DNA of 64,000 nucleotides from Megaleporinus macrocephalus (taxonomy: Eukaryota > Chordata > Actinopteri > Characiformes > Anostomidae), in contig CM038717.1 in assembly GCA_021613375.1 (NCBI GenBank), positions 42,792,031 to 42,856,030 on the forward strand. Direction: 5' to 3'. Under the pieces are notes generated by a model, which saw nothing but the letters and a program-made list of their open reading frames with translations, was not told where the DNA came from and ran no database searches. Made by a program: the position numbers and the translations under genes. Positions 37,501-52,469 of this stretch are shown here, piece by piece (the stretch's first letter is position 1; every line of letters begins with the position of its first letter).

Positions 37501-38848
37501 AGTTACCACTCAGGGTTGCCAGACTACCACTGAAAAGAGTAGTTAAATGTATTACTGAGCCTCTGAAGGGCCATTCCCAAAAAAATCCAATATCAATCCA
37601 ATCACACTATCCTTGCGTTCTTTCTATATAGGCTAGCTTTGCACTTGCAGGATATATTTAGGATATATACGCATCAGTGGATCAGTTTCAGAAGCTGGTC
37701 TTGGTACTGAGGCACCTTCGCAAACATTTCTGGAGGCGCAGTGAAAGAATTATTTAAATATCTAATCTTTATTTTCAACTGCAGCTCCATTCCCCTCTAT
37801 TTATTCAGGACTCACTCACTGGCACCCACTAGTGTCTGGCCACAGTATTATTTTTAACTGCAGCTCCATTCCCCTCCATTAATTCAGGACTCACTCACTG
37901 GCGCCCTCTAGTGTCTGGCCACAGGAAGGGGTCAGGCTCCACTCTGTGTTGTTGACTAGTTTGTTTGTAATGTTTATGAGATCCTGATTATAATACTGGG
38001 AGTTATAATATTCTAATAATTTAAACCAAGATAATTGTCTGTTTGTGACTTAACTTTCAGGCCACACCCGGAGTGTCGAGACCGTGAGCTTCAGTGCGGA
38101 CGACAGGTGGCTCGTATCAGGGGGGTGGGACAACACGGCTCTACTCTGGGACACACAGGTGAGTGATGACCACTCACATGCCTTACAGCATAGAACATAG
38201 AGTACTAGCCAATCAGATACCAGACTGTTCTGAACAGAAATACTTCATACCAGAACTGAATGTGTTTTTGTGACATCACAGAGGCAGAGAATATAAAACA
38301 AGCTGGTTTTGCTTAGAACTGGAACTGAATGCTATGTTATGAAACTTTAATACTATTATAAATAGTATCAGTTTTCAGAATATGGGCCCTTTAATCAATA
38401 AAATCCAGACCAGCTCAGCTCTCCAGTGTCCAGCTCAGCTCTCCAGCTGTTCAAGCTCAGCTCTTACTGAGAGGTTCAGTGGTTACGCTGTTTGCAGGAC
38501 TGTCTGTATGATGTATGACTGTATGTTGTGTTGTTGTTTGTTTGTGCAGACGGGGCTGAAGACGAGGGAGCTGCTGGGTCATAGTGCTGCTGTTCAGAGC
38601 AGCTCCTTCTCCACGGACTCCCAGTTTCTGGTGCGGCTCTTTTCTTCTTTTTTTATTTATTTATTTATTATTGAAAACTTTAAATGTACAACACTGTAAG
38701 GCATTACCATTATAAAGTCATGAGACAGCAATGTGCCCTAAGACACCTTTTACAGACTTATAAATCATAAATAAACTGTAGAAACAATCTTCCAGAGCAA
38801 GCATTCAACACCAAACTGTCTATATGAGAAAAAAATAAATAAATAAAT

Positions 38849-38880
<32 letters not shown>

Positions 38881-41800
38881 TACACAATATATTTATATAT
38901 ATATAGGACAACAAATACATAGTAATAATAAAATAAAATATATACACATTAGGTCACTTTATTAGTGGGGTTATTTATCAATAGTTTGTGTAGATCTTTA
39001 GCTATTTTAACTCTTTTCTTCTTGTATAGATGAGCTTTCTAAACTCCAGACCCCCTGGGCCCTCTGGTGGGCCCACAGCTTCACTACACGCGCCTATAGG
39101 CCAGGAGTAACTCTGTGTAACCCATGTAGTTACTGAGTAATGAGCTTTAGTGTGTAATCATCTGAACTGTGAGGGGTCTTAACTCACACAACAGCAGTCG
39201 TCCTGTGTCCTGGCACCTGCGGAGTCTGTGTGTGTTGTAGTAACTACTGAACTGTAAACTATCAGCAGTTTTAAACAATAAAATATATAAATAATTAAAA
39301 TGATCTATTTATTTTTGTGTGTGTGCTGCCTGCAGGCCACAGGCTCGTGGGACCGCTCAGTGAAAGTGTGGGGTCTCCAGGGTAAAGAGAAGGTGGTGAC
39401 GTTGGATGGGCATCAGGGAAACGTGGCCTGCCTCTGCTTCTCCTCCACCGGCATGCTGGTCAGGTTCAAAGCCCGTACTGTCTGGACCCTAAGCGCTTGT
39501 GTGAATAATTAAAGGGTCAGTGTGTATTTTGGTGGCATCTTCATGTTTCAGTGCTCACCTGATCTGATTCCTCTGACTGAACAGATGAGTGTGACCTGTA
39601 CAGAAACCGGAACAGAAACCAGGCTGTGTTTGTAACAAACATTTTAAACACTTTATTTACTGATTTTCAGTACTTAGACAGTACCTAGACGTAGTATCAG
39701 TGAAACTCACTTTCCCTGCCAGGCCTGTCCTCAGCTGAAGTGACTGGCCGGTGGTGACGAGCGAGTAGAGAAATCAATGGGCTCGAAAAATGAAGCAAGC
39801 ACAACAACCACTCGCACTATACAGGAAACATGAACATATAATATTTGAATCATATTTAAAGATGCTATAAATAAAGTCCCTCGTGTTCAACTTGGACTGA
39901 AAAGGTTGAGGCAGGCCTGAACGTGGCTGCGTGGTAATTAATTTATTCAGTTTAAGGCTGTAACACATACTAAGAGTTAGCACTGATGTGGGACTTGGGC
40001 TCTGGAGCTGAAGCGCCCCCTGCTGCTCCTACTGCCTTTACTTCACTTCCTCTTTAGCCCGTGTAGAAGTTTTTCACCTGCTGTTTCTGATTTAAATAAT
40101 TAAATGGCTTGTTTGTTTTTGAAGATGCAGAAAAGGATGAGGTGCTGGCGGTGCATCCTCGAATGGGCATTACTGTTAATATTACTGGGTACTATATATC
40201 CATTGGAATTACTAATGAACTTATGAAAAAACTCAAGTTTGGGAGAAGGACCACGCCCTAACTCCTCCCCTCAACCATTTCACACTCCATATAAACCACT
40301 CCTCCGCCCTCACCTTCTCGTGACGAAATTCGCACCCCAACCCTACCCCAGCTCCTCCCTCTTTTCCAAACCTTCCTTACTCTTTGCTCGGCAAGGGGGG
40401 CCTGGCTTTAACCCCAGCAGCTGAAGCCGCTCAGAACTCCAACCCCAAGTTCCTTAGAGTTCCCCTTCCTTGCCTTGCCTTAAGTGGTCCGCACTTCGCA
40501 AATTAGAAATGAATGATCTGTACATGGTGCCAACAAACTGGGATTATGGAACAAGTGAAGTTTGGACGGAGATCATGCCTAAAACCCCTCCTTCTAATAT
40601 AACTCATTATGGGGTGTGTCTCAAATCCTAGTGAGTGTCTAAGTAGGCTGTCTAGGTAGCAGCTGTGTAAGTATCAGTGTTCTCTCCTCATCTCTCCTCA
40701 TAAAACAGATTACTGAGACGCTCTAGTTAGAGAGAGACTGCGTCACGGCTTGTTCCCCCCACTGCAGCACGCCACCGGTGGTTTAGCTGGTTGCTAAGCT
40801 ACCAACCCGCATCCAAAACAATGAAAAAATCCGCTAGCATAAATGCTAATGTCTGGAGTATAAAAGTGTAAATGGTGAAGGACTCGTTACAGAGTTGATA
40901 ATAAAATACTGTTTTGTGTGATTATATGACCAGAAACACATTAAAACTCCAGAGAGAATCAAAATAACTCACATTTTAAAACCACTTCACTGCTCCTAGA
41001 TTAGCCTGCGGTGCATCATGGGATTGTCTTAGTGGCTGAGGAAGCGTTCGATGCTTCCTTAAAATCAGGTCTAAATAAGGTTCCTCAGTAGACAGTATGT
41101 TTAAGGTATGTAAGAATTGGGACAGTCTACATGTCGGGAGTCATACTATGATGTAGAATGCTGCCTATGTAGGAGCTCAGTAGGATTTGAGACACACCCT
41201 ATAAATCCACATCATTTATTGCATCAGTCATGAAGACAGGAGCGTGTCTCAAATCCTCACACAAAACAGTATTTTATTATCAACTCTGTAACGAGTCCTT
41301 CACCATTTAGCAGTTTTATACTCCAGACATTAGCATTAATGCTAGCAGATTTTTAAGCCTTGGCCTATTGTTTTGGATGGCGGCTGGTAACTTAGCAACC
41401 AGCTAAACCACCGGTGGCGTGCTGCAGTGGGCGGAACAAGCCGTGACACAGTCTCTCTCTAACTAGAGCGTCTCAGTAATCTGTTTTATGAGGAGAGATG
41501 AGGAGAGAACACTGATACTTACACAGCTGCTACCTAGACAGCCTACTTACACACTCACTACCTAGACAGCCTACTTACACACTCACTAGGGTTTGAGACA
41601 CACCCGAGGTCTCAGAGAGTCTCACCCCCCTCCCTTAATTAGTCTTCTTGTCTAAGATAATCACTGTTGCTGTGTAATAGTTTATCACACGGTCAGTCTG
41701 TTAGCCTGAGTGCTAAGTGCTAAGTGTTCTGTGTGTTGGTGTGTCTTCCAGGCGTCCGGCTCGTGGGATGGGACAGTGCGCGTGTGGTCGCCGCAGAGGC

Positions 41801-42661
41801 GCGTGTGCCTCTTCGTGCTGGGGGCCGGTGAGCGGGCGTGGGTCAGGTGTGTGACTTTCTCCAGAGACGGACTGGTGTTGGCGTCCACCGCTGAAGGGGA
41901 CACGGTGAGAGGACACACACAGGCATCCAGACTGACCGCAGAGGCAGGTGTTCACTCTGTTACCTGTCTGTCTCTCTCTGTCAGGTGAGGATCTGGGACA
42001 TGGCGAACGGCAGGTGCATGAAGAGTTTACAGGTGAGTGAACAGGGTTGATGTGTACAGGTACATTTATCTTTATCTACACACAAGCTGCAGTTCAGCCA
42101 CGTAGCTTAAAGATAAGCATACATATTTATACCTTTCATGATAACAAGCCTGGAGTTAAGAAGATGTGTGGAGTCCATACACAGGTATAATGGAACTGCT
42201 CTTTAAGTTTTTAGAGGCATAGCACGCTGAAGACGTCTGGTTCCATTCACCACCACTGTAAACAATTCGAATCCAGTTCTTTACATCATCACTATTTAAT
42301 TGAAATTTGAAAACTTGGTGGAGTTCCCCTTTAAAGGCACAAGCATCACTACACACAGCCTTACAACACTTCAGGTGATACTGTATAGCACAAGCGCAGC
42401 GTATATAAACAGGTACATTCCTCACTGTACGATTATTGATCTATAGTTTAATTAAAACCAGGTCTGAGTAATAGAGCTCCATGTGTATACGTGCTGTAGG
42501 GTCATAAGGACTCTGCGTACGGGTGTGTGTTCAGCCCCAGCGGTGCTCTGCTCACCAGTGGCTCCGACCAGCTGGACCTGGGAGAAGTGGACCACGAGGA
42601 GCAGGAGAACAAGCAGCCTGGGGGACGACAACAGCTCAGACATGGAGAAGAAGAATTATAG
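34523..42661 (+). CDS. wdr38: WD repeat-containing protein 38
   Basis: Nine coding exons: 34523-34591, 34901-35021, 37265-37381, 38061-38158, 38550-38630, 39336-39458, 41752-41904, 41985-42032, 42500-42661, all GT-AG and in frame, giving 323 aa (human WDR38 is about the same length). The ATG at 34523 is preceded in frame by TGA, and exon 1 ends VQYFSRHKAE, matching human VKFFGQHGGE. The product is a beta-propeller of WD40 repeats: LYLW, VGIW, ALLWD, VKVW, VRVW and VRIWD strands with RGHTG, TGHTR, LGHSA, DGHQG and QGHKD turns. The fifth blade lacks the GH dipeptide (GAGERAW), and the last blade ends before a terminal WD, as in human. The tail is acidic and Gln-rich. Molecular function is not established; WD40 proteins act as scaffolds. 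The gene next door is rpl35, as in human. Confidence 0.92.
35040..37222. repeat. About 25-bp minisatellite (TTACTGTCTACTGTTACACTCACCG), 2.2 kb, in wdr38 intron 2
   Basis: Units combine TTACTGTCTACTG, TTACACTCACCG and TTACTGTTCACCG, 12-13-bp half-units in varying order. The left third is more diverged (TTACACTCTCTG). The array starts about 20 bp after the exon 2 donor and stops about 45 bp before exon 3, so it makes up essentially the whole intron. Confidence 0.96.
37775..37925. repeat. Tandem duplication in wdr38 intron 3
   Basis: Two copies of AACTGCAGCTCCATTCCCCT, TTCAGGACTCACTCACTGGC and CTAGTGTCTGGCCACAG lie about 75 bp apart. Confidence 0.75.
38828..38905. repeat. A-rich and TA microsatellite in wdr38 intron 5
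   Basis: AAATAAATAAAT, then poly-A, then (TA)n. Confidence 0.8.
40611..41605. mobile_element. Foldback pair with GGGTGTGTCTCAAATCC termini in wdr38 intron 6
   Basis: The left end GGGGTGTGTCTCAAATCCTA (40611) and the right end GGGTTTGAGACACACCC (to 41605) are inverted. Arms of about 310 bp (40611-40920 and 41267-41605) pair: for example TCTCTCCTCATAAAACAGAT against ATCTGTTTTATGAGGAGAGA. An internal GGATTTGAGACACACCC at 41184-41200 and a decayed GTGTCTCAAATCCT near 41247 suggest two head-to-head copies of one MITE. No coding capacity. Confidence 0.8.
42175..42335. mobile_element. Dispersed repeat family A, copy 5, partial and inverted, in wdr38 intron 8
   Basis: Carries GACGTCTGGTTCCATTCACC, ACCACTGTAAACA and TGGTGGAGTTCCCCTTTAAA, the last matching the family terminus. 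Confidence 0.65.
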
Positions 42662-43024
42662 ACCACTCAGCGTCCATAAGCTCCAAAGAGTTCCAGATTT
42701 TGATTCAGGACACTTTCCAGCTTCTCCTGAGTCCATCTGAACTGATCTCAGGCCCTGAGAAGTCGGCAGTGCTGGTTCTGGATCTGTCTATATCTGGGTT
42801 CTTCTGTAATGGTAGAGGTTTAACTTGGGTGGGTGGAGCAGTGAACTGTGCTGATGGTGTGATTTCACTACAGAACCAGGTCTGTTTATAAAGCAGTGCC
42901 GTCTGAGGGTCCGAAGACCACTGTCCAGTGCTAGTACTGGTTTATGTGTACAGAGAATCTCTGGATCTTTTGATGATATTATGTAGAGAAGATCTCCAAG
43001 TTCTGCACTAGTTTATGATGAGAA
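42662..43024. other. Presumed wdr38 3' flank
   Basis: Follows the wdr38 TAG at 42659-42661. I saw no AATAAA before the array begins. There is no further coding exon that I can support. Confidence 0.35.
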
Positions 43025-45715
43025 ACAGAATGGTGACCCCCTCCCACTCTGTACTTCTGAAAGACTCCACCTCTCTGGGTGACCCCCCTCCCTCTCTGTA
43101 CTTCTGAAAGACTCCGCCTCTCTGGGTGACCCCCCTCCCTCTCTGTACTTCTGAAAGACTCCGCCTCTCTGGGTGACCCCCCTCCCTCTCTGTACTTCTG
43201 AAAGACTCCGCCTCTCTGGGTGACCCCCCTCCCTCTCTGTACTTCTGAAAGACTCCGCCTCTCTGGGTGACCCCCCTCCCTCTCTGTACTTCTGAAAGAC
43301 TCCGCCTCTCTGGGTGACCCCCCTCCCTCTCTGTACTTCTGAAAGACTCCGCCTCTCTGGGTGACCCCCCTCCCTCTCTGTACTTCTGAAAGACTCCGCC
43401 TCTCTGGGTGACCCCCTCCCTCTCTGTACTTCTGAAAGACTCCGCCTCTCTGGGTGACCCCATCCCACTCTGTACTTCTGAAAGACTCCGCCTCTCTGGG
43501 TGACCCCCTCCCTCTCTGTACTTCTGAAAGACTCCGCCTCTCTGGGTGACCCCCTCCCACTCTGTACTTCTGAAAGACTCCGCCTCTCTGGGTGACCCCC
43601 TCCCTCTCTGTACTTCTGAAAGACTCCGCCTCTCTGGGTGACCCCCTCCCACTCTGTACTTCTGAAAGACTCCGCCTCTCTGGGTGACCCCCTCCCACTC
43701 TGTACTTCTGAAAGACTCCGCCTCTCTGGGTGACCCCCTCCCACTCTGTACTTCTGAAAGACTCCGCCTCTCTGGGTGACCCCCTCTCTCTCTGTACTTC
43801 TGAAAGACTCCGCCTCTCTGGGTGACCCCCTCTCTCTCTGTACTTCTGAAAGACTCCGCCTCTCTGGGTGACCCCCTCTCTCTCTGTACTTCTGAAAGAC
43901 TCCGCCTCTCTGGGTGACCCCCTCCCACTCTGTACTTCTGAAAGACTCCGCCTCTCTGGGTGACCCCCTTCCTCTCTGTACTTCTGAAAGACTCCGCCTC
44001 TCTGGGTGACCCCCTCCCACTCTGTGCTTCTGAAAGACTCCGCCTCTCTGGGTGACCCCCTCCCTCTCTGTGCTTCTGAAAGACTCCGCCTCTCTGGGTG
44101 ACCCCCTCCCACTCTGTACTTCTGAAAGACTCCGCCTCTCTGGGTGACCCCCCTCCCTCTCTGTACTTCTGAAAGACTCCGCCTCTCTGGGTGACCCCCC
44201 TCCCTCTCTGTACTTCTGAAAGACTCCGCCTCTCTGGGTGACCCCCCTCCCTCTCTGTACTTCTGAAAGACTCCGCCTCTCTGGGTGACCCCCCTCCCTC
44301 TCTGTACTTCTGAAAGACTCCGCCTCTCTGGGTGACCCCCCTCCCTCTCTGTACTTCTGAAAGACTCCGCCTCTCTGGGTGACCCCCTCCCACTCTGTAC
44401 TTCTGAAAGACTCCGCCTCTCTGGGTGACCCCATCCCACTCTGTACTTCTGAAAGACTCCGCCTCTCTGGGTGACCCCCTCCCTCTCTGTACTTCTGAAA
44501 GACTCCGCCTCTCTGGGTGACCCCCTCCCACTCTGTACTTCTGAAAGACTCCGCCTCTCTGGGTGACCCCCTCCCTCTCTGTACTTCTGAAAGACTCCGC
44601 CTCTCTGGGTGACCCCCTCCCACTCTGTACTTCTGAAAGACTCCGCCTCTCTGGGTGACCCCCTCCCACTCTGTACTTCTGAAAGACTCCGCCTCTCTGG
44701 GTGACCCCCTCCCACTCTGTACTTCTGAAAGACTCCGCCTCTCTGGGTGACCCCCTCTCTCTCTGTACTTCTGAAAGACTCCGCCTCTCTGGGTGACCCC
44801 CTCCCACTCTGTACTTCTGAAAGACTCCGCCTCTCTGGGTGACCCCCTCCCACTCTGTACTTCTGAAAGACTCCGCCTCTCTGGGTGACCCCCTCCCACT
44901 CTGTACTTCTGAAAGACTCCGCCTCTCTGGGTGACCCCCTCTCTCTCTGTACTTCTGAAAGACTCCGCCTCTCTGGGTGACCCCCTCCCACTCTGTACTT
45001 CTGAAAGACTCCGCCTCTCTGGGTGACCCCCTCTCTCTCTGTACTTCTGAAAGACTCCGCCTCTCTGGGTGACCCCCTCCCTCTCTGTACTTCTGAAAAA
45101 CTCCGCCTCTCTGGGTGACCCCCTCTCTCTCTGTACTTCTGAAAGACTCCGCCTCTCTGGGTGACCCCCTCTCTCTCTGTACTTCTGAAAGACTCCGCCT
45201 CTCTGGGTGACCCCCTCCCACTCTGTACTTCTGAAAGACTCCGCCTCTCTGGGTGACCCCCTCTCTCTCTGTACTTCTGAAAGACTCCGCCTCTCTGGGT
45301 GACCCCCTCCCACTCTGTACTTCTGAAAAACTCCGCCTCTCTGGGTGACCCCCTCTCTCTCTGTACTTCTGAAAGACTCCGCCTCTCTGGGTGACCCCCT
45401 CTCTCTCTGTGCTTCTGAAAGACTCCGCCTCTCTGGGTGACCCCCTCCCTCTCTGTACTTCTGAAAGACTCCGCCTCTCTGGGTGACCCCCTCCCACTCT
45501 GTACTTCTGAAAGACTCCGCCTCTCTGGGTGACCCCCTCTCTCTCTGTACTTCTGAAAGACTCCGCCTCTCTGGGTGACCCCCTCCCACTCTGTACTTCT
45601 GAAAGACTCCGCCTCTCTGGGTGACCCCCCTCCCTCTCTGTACTTCTGAAAGACTCCGCCTCTCTGGGTGACCCCCTCCCTCTCTGTGCTTCTGAAAGAC
45701 TCCGCCTCTCTGGGA
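43025..45715. repeat. 46-bp minisatellite, about 58 units, downstream of wdr38
   Basis: The unit is TGAAAGACTCCGCCTCTCTG, GGTGACCCCCTCCCACTCTG, TACTTC (46 bp; 47 where an extra C is present). Recurrent variants are TCCCAC, TCCCTC, TCTCTC and CATCCCAC, and a GTGCTTC form. The 46-bp units shift frame in turn, so after three units (138 bp) frames return and very long minus-strand ORFs arise. An internal block of about 0.97 kb is duplicated. Confidence 0.97.
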
Positions 45716-45989
45716 GGATCATGTTACTGACCTGTTGTTAATTAACCTAATTAGTTGTGAGATGCTCCAGCAGGTGATATTAGCTTCACACAGCTGTCTG
45801 TTTTTGCTCCTGTTCTAAAAACGTGTTGACGGAAATCAAATTCAACACAATATATATATATATATAACTTCTTTTCTCATGTTGTGTCTGTGCCATTATA
45901 AAATAAAAGGTTTAAATCATTTACACAGTACATTATTTACATTTACAGAGTAAAACTTGAAAGTTAATTCAAATGTTTATATACAACCA

Positions 45990-46265
45990 TTTGTGCAATC
46001 GTTTGGTTTGTTAGGTGAGAATTGATCATTGAGAATACTTTGAAGCTGTTTTCAGCTTTAACTATGTACTGGTTTGATAGTCTACAGTAATCATTACTCT
46101 CACACATCAGCTCAAAAACAAACACAGCGTCTCAGACATCAGTGTATTTATAACCATCTACTGTAATAACTTTGTGAGGAGCTTTTAGAGGCAGATGTCT
46201 GGTTCCATTCACCACCATCAGTGTCTCTGTGCAGATTCACTGAAATTCACAATTAGTGTTACTCC
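45990..46265. mobile_element. Dispersed repeat family A, copy 6, inverted
   Basis: Contains ATTTATAACCATCTACTGTA and AGGCAGATGTCTGGTTCCAT, then TCACCACCATCAG, the reverse complement of the family marks. Confidence 0.6.
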
Positions 46266-46797
46266 AGGTATGAAAACACCTTCCATATTTTAATCAAATG
46301 CAATTTTAGGTATTTTTTATATTTTACTTTATTTTTAAAAATTGGGCCATGTGCACTAGTAATCTCCACTAGCACTGGAATAAATTCACCACTTAAGGAT
46401 TATACAGCTCTCGGAATTATTTAATCACTTAAACCTAATCTTGCAAACTAAATCAGCTTACAGTGTCTTGACAAACACAGAAATGTGCTTCAGCAGCTTT
46501 TCACTGGTTTGTCTTATATTCATATATTATACTTTATATGTATTTTTATTATTTCTTTTTTTTTATCTTTATCTATTGGTGAATGGAGGAACAGCAAAGT
46601 AAGAATTTCATTGTACAGTGCATATGACAATAAAACTCTTGAATATTCTGATCTAATGCGTTACTGGTTAAAAGTACAGTAAGACCCATCAGAGCAGTGT
46701 GTGGTAACAGACCATGTGATACAGTGGACAGGCTGATCGACTCCTCTCAAACACAAAGACACAGCAGTGCATTCTGTCCAAAGGTGGGTTTTTTTTT

Positions 46798-46803
46798 TTT
46801 ATT
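46798..46803 (-). terminator. rpl35 polyadenylation signal AATAAA
   Basis: AATAAA on the minus strand starts 24 bp after the rpl35 stop codon and is followed by a genomic A-run. A very short 3' UTR is typical of ribosomal protein genes. Confidence 0.75.
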
Positions 46804-46827
46804 CAAGTGGAAAACAGCAGTACAGCT

Positions 46828-50331
<3,504 letters not shown>

Positions 50332-50348
50332 TTTTGTCGATGGCCGCC

Positions 50349-50366
50349 ACAGGAAAGGAAGGAGCA
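50349..50366 (-). promoter_or_regulatory. 5'TOP-like pyrimidine tract of rpl35
   Basis: On the minus strand CTCCTTCCTTTCCTGTGGCG lies about 20-35 nt before the ATG. Vertebrate ribosomal protein mRNAs start at a C within such a tract and are translated under mTOR/LARP1 control. The exact start site is inferred. Confidence 0.6.
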
Positions 50367-50802
50367 GAGGGGGCGCGCGGACATCTACCGGGTCACGGCG
50401 GAACGTTCCATTGTGTTATGAAGACGCGGGGAGGGAGGCGGGAGAGACCAACAGGGGAGAGGAGGGGGAGCGATTCTCCTGAACTAAACACCTGGAGCAC
50501 TTTGAGGAGGATGTCTAGTTTCTAGTTTCTAGTTTCAAGTTTATTTGTCATTTGCACATCATGTCAGGACATAACATGCATTGAAATGCCTGGGGGGATA
50601 CAACTCTACAGCAGGGCAGCATTATATATGTAAAAACAGTGCAAACATACAATAATAGACAATATTACAGTAAAAATAAGCTAGAAAATATACATATAGT
50701 TATAACTGAAATATATAAAGGACTATACAAAACATACACAAGATATATACATAAGATATAAAGGAGGACATACGTAGAAACTTTTGCATAGGCAGGTTTT
50801 CT

Positions 50803-50803
<1 letters not shown>

Positions 50804-50876
<73 letters not shown>
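50804..50876. repeat. GATA tetranucleotide microsatellite, about 18 units
   Basis: Uninterrupted GATA repeats. Confidence 0.95.
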
Positions 50877-51056
50877 CTAAAAACAAAGTACAAAACACAG
50901 TACAAAACAATAAGGTATATAACACAGTATAAATAAAGAAGAATAAAGCATTCCAATAGTCAAAAAGAATATATACATGAACATATGAATACAAGAAGAT
51001 ATATCTATTTAAAGTGACTTAGTGATATTGTCCATAGCAACGATATTAGAATAAAT

Positions 51057-51132
51057 AATAATATAATATAATATAATATAATATAATATAATATAATATA
51101 ATATAATATAATATAATATAATATAATATATA
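51057..51132. repeat. ATAAT pentanucleotide microsatellite
   Basis: About 15 units of ATAAT/TATAA. Confidence 0.95.
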
Positions 51133-51324
51133 TAGCAGTGGCCGAGTGAACTGTATTGGGGTCTATCAGCCTCACAGTTTGTTCAGAAGCCTGACAGCGT
51201 GTGGGTAGAAGCTGTTTAGTAGCTGGTTGTTCTGGTCTGGATGTGGAATCTCCTGCCTGATGGGAGTATAGTGAACAGGCCGTGTGCTGGGTGACCGCTG
51301 TCTAACCTGGTCTCCTGGATTTTC

Positions 51325-51517
51325 CTCAGGCAGCGGGACTGGTAGAAGTCCTGTAAGGCTGGTAGTTTGTTCCTCAGGCAGCAGGACTGGTAGATGTCCT
51401 GTAAGGCTGCTAGTTTGTTCCTCAGGCAGCGGGACTGGTAGATGTCCTGTAAGGCTGCTAGTTTGTTCCTCAGGCAGCGGGACTGGTAGATGTCCTGTAA
51501 GGCTGGTAGTTTGTTGC
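51325..51517. repeat. 48-bp tandem repeat, four units
   Basis: CCTCAGGCAGCGGGACTGGT, AGATGTCCTGTAAGGCTGCT, AGTTTGTT is repeated four times inside the dispersed element. Confidence 0.93.
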
Positions 51518-51590
51518 CTACGATGTATTCTGCTGTCCTCACCACTCCTTTTAGGGCCTTGCGGCCGTAGGCAGTGCAGCTGCCGTACCA

Positions 51591-51628
51591 GACAGTGGAT
51601 TTTAGGAATGAGGTGAATTAGGAATTAA

Positions 51629-51710
<82 letters not shown>

Positions 51711-51743
51711 CAGTGGATTTTAGGAATGAGGTGAATTAGGAAT

Positions 51744-51820
<77 letters not shown>

Positions 51821-51826
51821 CTGATT
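51591..51826. repeat. 118-bp tandem duplication containing two long TA microsatellites
   Basis: GACAGTGGATTTTAGGAATG, AGGTGAATTAGGAATTAAAT occurs at 51591-51630 and again at 51709-51748, each followed by about 75 bp of (TA)n. Confidence 0.9.
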
Positions 51827-51894
51827 GGCTATAACAAATCACTTCTGTTTTTACACTCTTAGTCCAGTTTATCAGCTCCACTGATCGTATAGGA

Positions 51895-52145
51895 GTACCT
51901 TGTAGTTCTACCCTTAAATACTGTAGTTCATCTGATTCTCAGTATATCCCTTAATAAACTACACAACACACACTAACACACCACCACCACGTCAGTGTCA
52001 CTGCAGTGCTGAGAATCCACCTCCCTAATAGTACCTGCTCTGTGGTGGTCCTGTGGGGGTCCTGACATTAAAGAACAGAGTAATAAAGTATACAGAGAAT
52101 CAGATAAAATACAGTCTGTAAGTGAAGAACTACAAAGTGCTCCTA
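51895..52145. mobile_element. Dispersed repeat family B, internally deleted copy
   Basis: Both outer arm ends are present (GTAGTTCATCTGATTCTCAG left; GAACAGAGTAATAAAGTATA right), but the left inner arm and centre are missing. Confidence 0.65.
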
Positions 52146-52359
52146 TATGTATATATAAGTAAGGGAGCTTTTGGAGGTGGACGTCTGGCCCCATTCACTG
52201 TGAACAGTTCTGGTAGGTTTCTCTAGATACGGAGAGCTTTAACACTGAACCACTCTGAATGAATAATTTACATCTTAATCGTTTAATTAGGATTTTTTTT
52301 TTTTTTTAAAAAATCAGGGATTTTTAAAAAAACATAATAACACAGATAAATTGTCATAC

Positions 52360-52443
52360 ATTGGTCAGGCCCCGCCCATCCACGCAGATTGACAGCGTAA
52401 GGTGACGCCCCCTTCGTCAGTTGACAGGGTAAAGCCCCGCCCC
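52360..52443 (+). promoter_or_regulatory. uqcr10 proximal promoter: inverted CCAAT and two GC boxes
   Basis: ATTGG at 52360-52364 (CCAAT on the minus strand), CCCCGCCC at 52370-52377 and GCCCCGCCCC at 52434-52443 lie 27-110 bp before the ATG. This is typical of TATA-less promoters of nuclear-encoded respiratory genes. Inference from motifs only. Confidence 0.5.
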
Positions 52444-52469
52444 TCTCCGAGCCCACAGCTTTGGTCATC

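Larger units (their letters stand above)
50512..51630. mobile_element. Dispersed teleost-type repeat with microsatellite expansions
   Basis: Starts with TCTAGTTTC duplications and CAAGTTTATTTGTCATTTGC, and ends with the phrase TTAGGGCCTTGCGGCCGTAG, CAGTGCAGCTGCCGTACCAG. I recall this combination from interspersed fish repeats, but the class is not certain. It contains (GATA)n at 50804-50875, an ATAAT-type array at 51059-51130 and four 48-bp units (51325-51517). Confidence 0.55.

Noticed and set aside
42979..45722. Three overlapping minus-strand ORFs of 670-904 codons
   Set aside because: They are frames through the 46-bp minisatellite (three units return to the same frame). No unique sequence, splice signals or domain; not genes.
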